From: Thermoplasmata archaeon
GTDB lineage: Archaea; Thermoplasmatota; Thermoplasmata; Lutacidiplasmatales; UBA184
Reading direction: 5' to 3'
NCBI GenBank assembly: GCA_021798415.1
Contig: JAJZGO010000059.1
Span: 1,507 to 8,511 of the forward strand
Length of the DNA: 7,005 bases
Shown here in pieces: positions 1-5,790 of this stretch. A model generated the notes under the pieces. It was not told the DNA's origin and did no database searches. It saw only the letters and a program-made list of their open reading frames with translations. Both the position numbers and the translations under genes were made by a program. Numbering within the stretch: the first letter of the stretch is position 1; every line of letters starts with the position of its first letter.

Positions 1-2
1 CC

Positions 3-170
3 GTCTACTCTCTCTCGAAGCTTCCCGAGGCGCTGGAAGCGTTCGAGCGCCGATGGGCGGGAGCGAGCGCCCGCGGACCGCACCGGACGGTCCGAGCCCC
101 GAAGCGTCGACCGCGGAAGGGCCGGGACCGAGAGTCTCACGGAACGGGGGTCGGCCCCGCGCCGCTTTGA
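3..170 (+). CDS. 3' tail of an unidentified protein (partial)
   Basis: A frame open from the left edge of the window runs to a TGA at 168-170. Its first part reads like normal protein (VYSLSKLPEALEAFERRW), with a short amphipathic helix and mostly G or C at third codon positions. The remainder is Arg/Gly/Pro-rich and looks like a disordered tail. A motif of the form V-Y-x-L-x-x-L-P-E-A-L-E-A also occurs near the end of zinc-type dehydrogenases, but here it is not followed by the usual short Gly-Lys-Val-Val ending, so I do not assign a family. The gene runs tail to tail with the small membrane protein on the minus strand, 114 bases away. That the tail is real is inferred from codon composition alone. 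Confidence 0.4.
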   Translation, partial: VYSLSKLPEALEAFERRWAGASARGPHRTVRAPKRRPRKGRDRESHGTGVGPAPL

Positions 171-250
171 ACCCGGGTCGAGGGATCCACAGTCCCCCAG
201 GATAGGCCAAGCTACCCCATCCCGGCCACGACCGTTGGACGGCGTGCTCC

Positions 251-262
251 CAAGAAAAGGTT
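251..262 (-). terminator. possible T-rich archaeal terminator
   Basis: Read on the minus strand this is AACCTTTTCTTG, starting about 23 bases after the TAA stop of the small membrane protein. Archaeal transcription often ends at T-rich stretches on the coding strand, and this is the only such stretch in the otherwise GC-rich gap at 171-284. There is no hairpin to support it. It could also be a chance AT island. I see nothing else in the gap. Confidence 0.3.
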
Positions 263-284
263 TGCCCGGTCGCGAACCCGCCCC

Positions 285-527
285 TTACCGGCCCCGTCCG
301 GCGGTCGTCGGCGGTCCCTCCGCGGAGCGGAGGAACGAAAGACGCTCCCGGCGCTCGGCGCGGGCCACGTGGACGAAGAACCCCCCGAAGACGAAGGCGA
401 GGGGAACCGCGAGCCAAGCGCTGAGGTACTCGACGCCGGCCCCCGCGGCGTAGAGCCCGTAGCCGAGCAGGACGCCGACCCCGACGAGGGCGGCCCCGCC
501 GACCAAGAACGTGGTCTCGCGCAGCAC
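285..527 (-). CDS. small two-helix membrane protein, function unknown
   Basis: An 80-residue protein starting at GTG 527 and ending at TAA 285-287. Two hydrophobic segments are visible, at about residues 7-28 (rich in Gly, Val, Leu) and 35-54, followed by a basic stretch (ARAERRERLSFLR) and a polar tail. The charge pattern suggests that the basic C-terminal tail lies in the cytoplasm. The GTG start is supported by GGAGGG ten bases upstream. The gene lies 48 bases after the methyltransferase stop on the same strand with no TATA-like island between them, so the two are probably co-transcribed. No family is recognised. It may be a cytoplasmic-membrane helper or an orphan protein, and nothing in the sequence ties it to the methyltransferase beyond position. 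Confidence 0.68.
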   Translation of the reverse strand: MLRETTFLVGGAALVGVGVLLGYGLYAAGAGVEYLSAWLAVPLAFVFGGFFVHVARAERRERLSFLRSAEGPPTTAGRGR

Positions 528-537
528 CGTCCGAGAG

Positions 538-544
538 TCCCTCC
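538..544 (-). promoter_or_regulatory. Shine-Dalgarno site of the small membrane protein
   Basis: The minus strand reads GGAGGGA here, ten bases before GTG 527. It favours GTG as the real start, and it fits a downstream gene in a shared transcript rather than a leaderless one. Confidence 0.5.
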
Positions 545-575
545 GCCCCGGAGCAAGGCTCGGACGCGCAAGAGT

Positions 576-1277
576 TCACTTGTACGCCCAGACGACCGCC
601 TGCGCGTAGAACTTCCAGGGATTCGCGACGTGCGCGAACCCCGACCGGGCGAGCGCCGCCATCTCCGCGTCGACCGTGCACGGGCGGTCGAACCGTTCGT
701 GCGCGTGCCAGACCTCCTGGGGCCTCGACCAGGTCGCGGACCGCGGTCCACGGGCGGTGACGCTCGACGCGATCTGCGCGTACCGGCCGTCGAACGTCGA
801 ATCCTCGGGAAGGTGGTCGTCGCCGTCGCCGAAGTACCCGCCGCGGGGAAGGCACCGATAGATGCGGTCGAACAGCCGCCACTTCGCGGGGTCGGTGAGG
901 TGGTGGATCGCGAGCGCCGAGAGGACCGCATCGTACTTCGCTAGTGGGAAGGCGCCGAGGTCGCCCGCGACGAGCTCGACGCGGTCGGCCTCCTTCCGCA
1001 GTTTGGTCCGGGCCCGGGCGATCATCCGGGGAGAGAGGTCGATGCCGGTGACCCGGGCGTGCGGGAACTCGCGCAAGATGAGCGCCGTCAACGTTCCGGT
1101 CCCGACTCCGAGCTCGAGGAGGTGGAACGCGCGCGTCGGAAGGTACGGGATCCCCCAGACGAGCGTGCGGTGAAGGTCCCCGTAGCCGGGCATCGACTCC
1201 CGTGCGGTCCGGTCGTACCCGCGGGCCTCCCGGTCGAACTCCTCGCGGGCCGCCGGCGAGCTACGGTCGGGACTCAT
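576..1277 (-). CDS. class I SAM-dependent methyltransferase
   Basis: A 233-residue cytoplasmic enzyme that transfers a methyl group from S-adenosylmethionine to an unknown acceptor. Visible landmarks are motif I, LELGVGTG at residues 54-61 (the glycine-rich SAM loop), the acidic end of strand 2 in GIDLSPRM (Asp80, expected to hold the ribose hydroxyls), GDL at 105-107 near the adenine site, and the post-motif region LSALAIHHLTD at 119-129. The C-terminal ARSGFAHV...VVWAYK matches the final strands of the Methyltransf_25 / UbiE-like group. Length is normal for a stand-alone enzyme. I chose ATG 1277 over the upstream in-frame ATG 1343 because a CATAAGG island sits 22-28 bases upstream of it, fitting a leaderless transcript, and because the extra 22 residues are low-complexity. 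It is first in a probable two-gene unit. The fold assignment is firm; the substrate (small molecule, lipid or protein) is not visible. Confidence 0.9.
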   Translation of the reverse strand: MSPDRSSPAAREEFDREARGYDRTARESMPGYGDLHRTLVWGIPYLPTRAFHLLELGVGTGTLTALILREFPHARVTGIDLSPRMIARARTKLRKEADRVELVAGDLGAFPLAKYDAVLSALAIHHLTDPAKWRLFDRIYRCLPRGGYFGDGDDHLPEDSTFDGRYAQIASSVTARGPRSATWSRPQEVWHAHERFDRPCTVDAEMAALARSGFAHVANPWKFYAQAVVWAYK

Positions 1278-1298
1278 CGTTCCCGGGAGGCCGTTGGA

Positions 1299-1306
1299 CC
1301 TTATGG
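1299..1306 (-). promoter_or_regulatory. TATA-like element of the methyltransferase
   Basis: The minus strand reads CCATAAGG. The AT-containing core lies 22-28 bases before ATG 1277, and no Shine-Dalgarno sequence lies between. This is the spacing of an archaeal TATA box driving a leaderless mRNA. The surrounding DNA is strongly GC-rich, so the island stands out. Confidence 0.5.
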
Positions 1307-1367
1307 CTTCGGAGCGGCCCCCGGGGCCCCGCGCAAGCTTCATCTTCCGGTTCGGACGGAGGGCGTC

Positions 1368-1374
1368 GGAGGGG
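1368..1374 (+). promoter_or_regulatory. Shine-Dalgarno site deciding the GTG 1382 start
   Basis: GGAGGGG, with its GGAGG core nine bases before GTG 1382. It picks this GTG over other in-frame starts further upstream, which would add a long Arg/Gly/Pro-rich stretch. A weak AT patch (AAGCTTCAT, 1335-1343) could be the promoter for a short leader carrying this site. Confidence 0.55.
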
Positions 1375-1381
1375 TGGAACC

Positions 1382-1747
1382 GTGCGTCCGAGGAGCGACC
1401 GACGGATCGCGGGGACGTTCGGCCTGGTCGGGGCCGTCCTGATCGTCCTCGACGGCGTTCTCGGGATGCTCGGGGGCGTGCTGTATTGGGCGACCGGCCG
1501 GACCGGCCGACCGTTCGCGGCGATCGACCACGGCTTCGTGCTGATCGTCGTCGGGGTCCTGCTCGCCTTCTTTGCCGGATTGGGACGGGTCGGCCGGGAC
1601 GAGTACGCGCTCGCCGCGGGAGCGGTCCTGGTCGTCTTCGCGATCGTGGGGTACCTCCTGCTCGGGTTCGGCAACGGCGTGCTGGCGCTGGTCGGGTCGG
1701 TCCTCGTGCTCGTCGGCGGAGTGATCTTCCTCGTCGCGTCCCGCTAG
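1382..1747 (+). CDS. four-helix integral membrane protein, function unknown
   Basis: A 121-residue protein that is almost entirely membrane-embedded. Hydrophobic segments lie at about 12-36, 48-68, 74-94 and 97-119, rich in Gly, Val and Leu. The Arg-rich start (RPRSDRR) suggests a cytoplasmic N-terminus, and the short second loop carries GRVGRDEY. The start is GTG with an SD nine bases upstream. No catalytic or metal-binding residues are visible and I do not recognise a family; many small archaeal four-helix proteins look like this. It is divergent from the methyltransferase (104-base gap) and convergent with the membrane protein at 1744-2184, sharing the four bases CTAG that hold both stop codons. 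Real coding is supported by the hydrophobic periodicity, the ribosome site and high GC at third positions. Confidence 0.75.
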   Translation: MRPRSDRRIAGTFGLVGAVLIVLDGVLGMLGGVLYWATGRTGRPFAAIDHGFVLIVVGVLLAFFAGLGRVGRDEYALAAGAVLVVFAIVGYLLLGFGNGVLALVGSVLVLVGGVIFLVASR

Positions 1748-2184
1748 GGAACGAGGCGGTCGCCTGCCGGGATCGACCGGATCTCCCGGCGCTCTCTCCA
1801 CCAAAGGGTCCCGCCCAGCACCGCGCCCGCGCCCACCGCGGCGACGAGACCGAAAAGGAGCGGGCCGAGGAACAGGAAGAGCGGGCCCGGGAGGCCCTCG
1901 ACCTCGGCGAGCTGGTTCGTGAGCGCGTCCCGGGGCCCGGAGGGGAGGAGGAGGAGGAGAACGGTCCAGTAGCCGAAGCCGACCGCGAACGCGGCCAACC
2001 ATCCGAACCCGGCGCGCCACCGCAGGCCGATCGCCGACCCGACGAGGATCGAGATCGGCAGGGCCGCCCACCACGCGGGGGAGAGGTAGGCGATCATCAG
2101 GAACGCCGCCGCGAGGACGATGCCGATGACCGAGCCCACGAGGGACCGCCGGCGACGCGGGGCCGTCAGGGGTTCAAGGTCCAT
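1744..2184 (-). CDS. four-helix membrane protein translationally linked to the acylase
   Basis: A 146-residue membrane protein with hydrophobic segments at about 15-34, 38-54, 58-80 and 100-128, a basic N-terminus (PRRRRS) and a charged, basic C-terminus (RERREIRSIP). Between helices 3 and 4 is a polar loop (PSGPRDALTNQLAEVEG). The ATG at 2184 lies inside the end of the acylase gene, 19 bases overlapping in a different frame, and has GGAGGGGGT nine bases upstream on the minus strand. This points to a shared mRNA with coupled translation. No family is recognised. It could assist insertion or stability of the membrane-anchored acylase, or be an unrelated passenger; this is inferred only from the overlap. 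The frame stays open far upstream through the acylase gene, but that extension is an Arg-rich shadow. Confidence 0.78.
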   Translation of the reverse strand: MDLEPLTAPRRRRSLVGSVIGIVLAAAFLMIAYLSPAWWAALPISILVGSAIGLRWRAGFGWLAAFAVGFGYWTVLLLLLPSGPRDALTNQLAEVEGLPGPLFLFLGPLLFGLVAAVGAGAVLGGTLWWRERREIRSIPAGDRLVP

Positions 2185-4814
2185 GTGGACACCACCCCCT
2201 CCGGGAACGGTCCGGCCGGGTCCGGGACGAGCGAGAGGTTCGTGTACTCGTGGTCGAACCAGAGCGGAAGCTGGTTGTCGTAGTAGGCCGACGCGATGTT
2301 CCCGCTGCCCCCGCCCGGGAGGACTCCGAACGACGGCGACGCGGCCGGAGCAGAGACGAGGCGCAGGGAAGAGCCGAGAGCGACCTCGGTGAGCGGGACC
2401 GTGTAGTTGTCGGTGAACGGCGCAACACTGACCGTGAAGGTGTCCCCATTCTCCGGGCCGAGGTCGCGACCGAACGCCGCGACCCCCGTGATCGACGGGA
2501 GCGTGAACGTATGGACCGCGCCCCACGTCCACCCCGACACGTCCGGTGGGGCGTTCGTCGAGAACAGGCTCGGGCCGAGCGTGCTCGTGAGCACCACGAG
2601 GGCCCCCATCACGGCGACCTGGTCGGCGGTCAGGAACCCCGTGGGGAACCACGTGGAGTTGCCGGGATCGTTGGCCGCGATCCACGCGACCTGGTTCGGG
2701 AACCACGACGGGGCGCTCGAGAGCCCGGCGGCCGCGAGACGGGGGTCGTACCAGGACCTCGAGAGCGAGTTCCACCAGTAGGTGTAGAAGGTCGGCGCGA
2801 CCTCGCCGGTGTAGAACGTCCCGTTCCAGTTCTCGACGAGAGGAAGGAGCACCCGGGCGAACGCGCCGTACGTCGAGCTCGCGTTCGCGGTCTGCTCGAG
2901 TCCGTCCACGAGGTACGGTTTGAGCAGGAGGGCCCAGGCGTCGCTGACGTTCGCCTGGAGCGCCTCCATCAGCCCGACCGACATCACGGGATGCGCGGCG
3001 AGGAACGTGCCGATCGAATGCGCGCGTCCTCCCGAGTCCCACCAGCTTCCGACGAACGGGAACGGATACTCCTCCCCGACCGTCGGCTGGTTCGGCGTGT
3101 AGAGGTATCCCTGGGCCGGGTCCTCCACCTGGGGTCGATCGGCGAACGGCACCGACCCCACCGGCTCGAACGCCCCGCTCCCGTTGAGAGGTCCCCGCGA
3201 GCCGATCACTTCGACCGTCGCGCCGTCCGGCATCGTCACGGCGACGAGCGGGTACGCGGCGGGGATCACCCACGCGAGGTGGCCCCCCGTACCGGAGCCT
3301 CCGCTGTCCGAGACCACGAGCGCGTTCAGGTTGGGCACCGTCCAGTACGACCGGAGGTCGGCGAAGAACGTCGAGACGTTGGCGGCCCGGTCGAAATCGA
3401 TCTCGGCGATCGCCTCCCAGGTCGCTCCCGTACCGGCCCAGTGGACGCTGAGACCGACGGTCCCCAGCCGGGCGACGACGGGACCGTTGTCGGTCCACGG
3501 AAGCGTGAGGTCGACCGGAGCGGCCCCGGCGACGTCGATCGTCTCGTTCGTGTAGGAGAGCGGGTGCCAGCTGCCGTTCTCGAAGTACTGGCTCCCGCTC
3601 AGCTGCTCGACGTAGTCGAGCGCGGTCGCGCCCTCCGAGTTCGTGAGCGCCCACGCGAGGTGGGCGTTGTGCCCGATGAGCACGCCCGGAAGGCCGGCGA
3701 GCGCCCACCCCGCGACGTCGTAGTTCGGGTCGACGAGCTCGGTCGGGACCCAGAGCGACGGGATCTGAAGCGGCAGGTGCGGGTCGTTCGCGAGGAGCGG
3801 AACGCCGAGACTGCTGTGGTTCGCGGCGACCGCCCAGGCGTTGCTCCCGAAGGCGCTCGAGACCCTCAGCTCGACCGTCGCGGGGTCGGAGAGGTTCGCG
3901 ATCGCGGCGCGGTAGAGCGGGGCGAGCGACGGAAGGGACGAGGGAGGGAGGCCGGTCGCCCACGCACCGAGCCAATCCTCCCCGAAGAGGTAGCCCGGGG
4001 AGACGCCGAGCTGAGAGAGCGAGAGCCCGTTGAGGGACCCGTTCCCCGGAAGGACCGTGAAGTTCTGCCAGTCCGCCGGATAGATCGGCTGGATCTCGTT
4101 CGCCGAGGCGTCGCCCACCGAGGCGGCGAGGGCGGCGAAGTAGAGCGGCTCGGTGAACCCGGTCGTCTGAGCGATCACCATCAAACGGTCGAACGCGAAG
4201 GTGTCGTACGCGGTCCACGCGAACGGGCGAACGCCGAGCAACCCGAACTCGATCGGCACGGCGTGGTGCGCTTCCGACCAGTTGATGTACGCGTTCACGC
4301 CCGAATCGAACGCGAAGAGGTCCTGAGCGGCGGCCGGCGATACGGACGCGAGGCCGGCGGCCATCGCGGCGGCGGCTTGGGGAACGCCCAGATAGCGGAA
4401 CGTCTCGTCCGACGTGAGCGCGCTCGGCCCCAGCCAGGACGCTAGGCTGCCCTGAGCCTTCAGGCTCTCGACCTCCATCTGGAACAGACGGTCCGACGCT
4501 TGCTCGTACCCTTGGCCGAAGAAGAGGTCGGGGTCGTTCGAGGCGTAGATGTGGGCCGTCCCGGCCCCGTCGCGCACGATGGTGACGGACCCGGTGAGTC
4601 CCCGCACGGTCTCGGTCTCGTTGCCCCAGACGGCGGTCCGGGCCGCGGTCCACACCCCGTTCACCGGGTCGAGGCTCGTGAGGGTCGCGCCCAGGAGAAC
4701 GACCAGGACGACGAACACCGCGGCCGGGACCACGAACAGCGCCCACGTTCGGCCCCGGACTCGCCGACGTCGGCGAGCGGGAGTCGGCACGGAGCCCTCC
4801 GGGCCTGCGACCAT
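2166..4814 (-). CDS. membrane-anchored penicillin acylase family (S45) Ntn hydrolase
   Basis: An 882-residue enzyme expected to hydrolyse an amide bond of an N-acyl compound on the outer face of the cell. A basic N-terminus (PARRRRRVRGR) is followed by one membrane helix at about residues 24-48, giving an outside-facing body. The alpha-chain region begins with a typical signature (VTIVRDGAGTAHIYA, 77-91; FGQGYEQASDRLFQMEVE, 99-116). Self-cleavage is expected at Gly323-Ser324 in GSNAWAV, making Ser324 the N-terminal nucleophile of the beta chain. His346 in ANDPHL is residue 23 of that chain, as in many relatives. Asn575 in YTPNQP is the probable oxyanion-hole asparagine. Near the end, GGSGNIASAYYDNQ (835-848) matches the conserved C-terminal region. 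Sixteen N-x-S/T sequons all lie after the helix. ATG 4814 is supported by a TATA-like island at -27 to -32. The substrate is unknown: penicillins, acyl-homoserine lactones and N-acyl amino acids are all used by family members. Confidence 0.93.
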   Translation of the reverse strand: MVAGPEGSVPTPARRRRRVRGRTWALFVVPAAVFVVLVVLLGATLTSLDPVNGVWTAARTAVWGNETETVRGLTGSVTIVRDGAGTAHIYASNDPDLFFGQGYEQASDRLFQMEVESLKAQGSLASWLGPSALTSDETFRYLGVPQAAAAMAAGLASVSPAAAQDLFAFDSGVNAYINWSEAHHAVPIEFGLLGVRPFAWTAYDTFAFDRLMVIAQTTGFTEPLYFAALAASVGDASANEIQPIYPADWQNFTVLPGNGSLNGLSLSQLGVSPGYLFGEDWLGAWATGLPPSSLPSLAPLYRAAIANLSDPATVELRVSSAFGSNAWAVAANHSSLGVPLLANDPHLPLQIPSLWVPTELVDPNYDVAGWALAGLPGVLIGHNAHLAWALTNSEGATALDYVEQLSGSQYFENGSWHPLSYTNETIDVAGAAPVDLTLPWTDNGPVVARLGTVGLSVHWAGTGATWEAIAEIDFDRAANVSTFFADLRSYWTVPNLNALVVSDSGGSGTGGHLAWVIPAAYPLVAVTMPDGATVEVIGSRGPLNGSGAFEPVGSVPFADRPQVEDPAQGYLYTPNQPTVGEEYPFPFVGSWWDSGGRAHSIGTFLAAHPVMSVGLMEALQANVSDAWALLLKPYLVDGLEQTANASSTYGAFARVLLPLVENWNGTFYTGEVAPTFYTYWWNSLSRSWYDPRLAAAGLSSAPSWFPNQVAWIAANDPGNSTWFPTGFLTADQVAVMGALVVLTSTLGPSLFSTNAPPDVSGWTWGAVHTFTLPSITGVAAFGRDLGPENGDTFTVSVAPFTDNYTVPLTEVALGSSLRLVSAPAASPSFGVLPGGGSGNIASAYYDNQLPLWFDHEYTNLSLVPDPAGPFPEGVVSTWTLNP
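2194..2202 (-). promoter_or_regulatory. Shine-Dalgarno site inside the acylase gene
   Basis: The minus strand reads GGAGGGGGT nine bases before ATG 2184, within the last codons of the acylase. It supports re-initiation at the overlapping membrane protein and fixes its start. Confidence 0.6.
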
Positions 4815-4840
4815 CGCGCGGGGTGCATCCCCTTCGGCGG

Positions 4841-4846
4841 AAAAAA
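4841..4846 (-). promoter_or_regulatory. TATA-like element of the acylase
   Basis: The minus strand carries TTTTTT 27-32 bases before ATG 4814, the only AT run in this part of the gap and at the distance expected for a leaderless archaeal transcript. No Shine-Dalgarno sequence precedes the ATG. A pure T run is an atypical TATA box. Confidence 0.42.
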
Positions 4847-4882
4847 CCCCGACCTCGGCCGTCGGGCCCCCTTCGAAAGGCA

Positions 4883-4940
4883 GCCCCCCTCCGCGCGGAC
4901 TCCCCGGCCCCGTCGCCCGAAGCTCCGGGGGGAGGGGGGC
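4883..4940. repeat. 10-bp perfect inverted repeat in divergent promoter region
   Basis: The arms GCCCCCCTCC (4883-4892) and GGAGGGGGGC (4931-4940) are exact reverse complements separated by 38 bases. They sit between the two TATA-like islands of the divergent genes. They could bind a dimeric regulator or form a cruciform. The arms are pure C/G runs around one T or A, so a chance match in GC-rich DNA is quite possible. Confidence 0.4.
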
Positions 4941-4951
4941 CGGGTCCGGGG
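4927..4951 (+). other. canonical G-quadruplex motif
   Basis: Four G-runs of lengths 6, 6, 3 and 4 are separated by loops A, CC and TCC, satisfying the G3+N1-7 rule. The motif ends 58 bases before ATG 5010 and about 30 bases upstream of its TATA-like island, and it overlaps the right arm of the inverted repeat. On the other strand it is a C-rich run upstream of the acylase promoter. Formation in the cell is not shown by the sequence. Confidence 0.5.
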
Positions 4952-4980
4952 TGCGCGACCCCCTCGGGCGGACACCGGCG

Positions 4981-4988
4981 TTAAGAAG
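4981..4988 (+). promoter_or_regulatory. TATA-like element of the 190-residue protein
   Basis: TTAAGAAG lies 22-29 bases before ATG 5010, with no Shine-Dalgarno sequence between (the leader would be GC-rich without GGAGG). The spacing matches the islands before the methyltransferase and the acylase, and supports leaderless translation from ATG 5010. Confidence 0.55.
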
Positions 4989-5009
4989 CCGCTACGCGGT
5001 GGGGCATCG

Positions 5010-5582
5010 ATGGCGCTCGTACCGTTCGGCTCCGTGGACCGGATCGCCCTGCGCTGGCTCCGGGGTCCCGGGCCCGAGACCGCGTTCACGCTCTCCTCCG
5101 GCGATGCGAACGTCGCGACGTTGCGATGGACCGAGGGCGCCGGTTCCCTCGCGACCGCCGAGACCGCGGACGCCCAATGGACGCTGAAGCGCGGAGGGTT
5201 CTTGAACCCGCACATCACGGCGCGCAAGGCGGGAGGCCGGAGCGACCTCGCGCGTCTCTCGGTCCACCTCAGCTACCATCGGATCGAGCTCGCGGGCGGT
5301 CCGAGCTACCGCTTCCGGCGCGCGGGCCTCCTCGTGCCCGCGTGGACGATCACGACCGACGACGGCGTCGAGGTCGCCCACATCGAACCCGTGCGCGAGG
5401 GACGCACGCTCGTCGGCGGCGCGGTCCTCGTTCCCGCCGCCGCTGCCGACCGGCCCGAGCTCCTCCTGCTCGCCGTCCTCGGCTGGTACTTCATCGTCCT
5501 CGCCTGGTTCGAGGACGAGGCGCTCGTCCCGCTCGAGGGGCCCGATGCCCCGGACCCGCCGGCCCGAGCGGCCCCGCCGTAG
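5010..5582 (+). CDS. uncharacterised 190-residue protein, possibly of a tubby/LURP-one-like beta fold
   Basis: I do not recognise a named family. The sequence alternates short beta-prone stretches with turns: WRLRG-like start, TLSSGDANVATLRW (27-40), AQWTLKRGGFLNPHITAR (55-72), LSVHLSYHRIELAGG (83-97), YRFRRAGLLVPAWTITTDDG (100-119). It ends in a strongly hydrophobic segment, LLLLAVLGWYFIVLAW (151-166), then an acidic, Pro-rich tail. Repeated strands with conserved Trp, a W-x-L-K-R-G step and a buried hydrophobic C-terminal helix recall the tubby C-terminal / LURP-one / scramblase barrel, whose last helix runs through the barrel. This is an impression, not a match. If wrong, the hydrophobic stretch may be a membrane anchor. 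Start ATG 5010 is supported by the island at -22 to -29. It is divergent from the acylase and abuts the small zinc protein tail to tail with no spacer. Confidence 0.8.
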   Translation: MALVPFGSVDRIALRWLRGPGPETAFTLSSGDANVATLRWTEGAGSLATAETADAQWTLKRGGFLNPHITARKAGGRSDLARLSVHLSYHRIELAGGPSYRFRRAGLLVPAWTITTDDGVEVAHIEPVREGRTLVGGAVLVPAAAADRPELLLLAVLGWYFIVLAWFEDEALVPLEGPDAPDPPARAAPP

Positions 5583-5729
5583 CTAGCGCGGGAGCGATCT
5601 CGCCCGAAGGGCATCGAAGCAGGTGCTGCAGAGGCTGTGCAGGGACGGCCAGCCGTCGGGCGGGACCTCCGTGTACCGCGTGATCGGCTTCTGGCAGGCG
5701 TCGCACACGATCCGCCCGTCCTTGAGCAT
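5583..5729 (-). CDS. 48-residue two-CxxC probable zinc protein
   Basis: A tiny protein with two knuckles, C9-D-A-C12 and C34-S-T-C37, separated by 21 residues. This is the layout of a single four-cysteine zinc site, as in treble-clef or zinc-ribbon microproteins. The segment between them (KPITRYTEVPPDGWPSLH) contains a Trp and a His, and a basic tail (LRARSLPR) follows. It could bind nucleic acid or a protein partner; no specific family is recognised. ATG 5729 is the only start near the first knuckle, and the longer in-frame version would read through the esterase end as Arg/Pro-rich sequence. It lies 55 bases after the esterase stop on the same strand, so co-transcription is possible, although a TATA-like stretch also sits at 5781-5790. 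Its TAG stop directly abuts that of the gene at 5010. Confidence 0.72.
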   Translation of the reverse strand: MLKDGRIVCDACQKPITRYTEVPPDGWPSLHSLCSTCFDALRARSLPR

Positions 5730-5780
5730 CGTCCTCTCGGCCCAACCGCGACCGACCGGGCGCGTCGGGCAACCCCAACG

Positions 5781-5790
5781 GATACTAAAC
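5781..5790 (-). promoter_or_regulatory. possible TATA-like element of the two-CxxC gene
   Basis: The minus strand reads GTTTAGTATC, overlapping the esterase stop codon. It is the strongest TATA-like sequence near the two-CxxC gene but lies 52-61 bases before ATG 5729, implying a leader of about 25-30 bases. It may only reflect the stop-codon context. Confidence 0.3.

Noticed and set aside
576..1343. Longer methyltransferase from ATG 1343
   Set aside because: The extra 22 residues are low-complexity and would cover the CATAAGG island that sits at leaderless spacing from ATG 1277.
1936..1965. Purine-rich GGA repeat
   Set aside because: It is the reverse complement of a run of Leu codons (CTC) in a membrane helix of the 1744-2184 gene, so coding explains it.
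2250..4445. 731-codon open frame antisense to the acylase
   Set aside because: Highly charged, Arg/Glu/Val-rich translation typical of the antisense of a GC-rich gene. No start signal and no recognisable domain.
2185..4746. Long open frame on the minus strand running through the acylase gene, continuous with the small membrane protein, about 1000 codons in all
   Set aside because: The upstream part is Arg/Gly/Pro-rich with no domains and overlaps the acylase, which has full family motifs. It is open only because stop codons are rare in such GC-rich DNA.
2166..4814. Twin-arginine signal at the acylase N-terminus
   Set aside because: There are many arginines before the helix but no S/T-R-R-x-F-L-K pattern and no clear signal peptidase site. 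A simple N-terminal anchor fits better.
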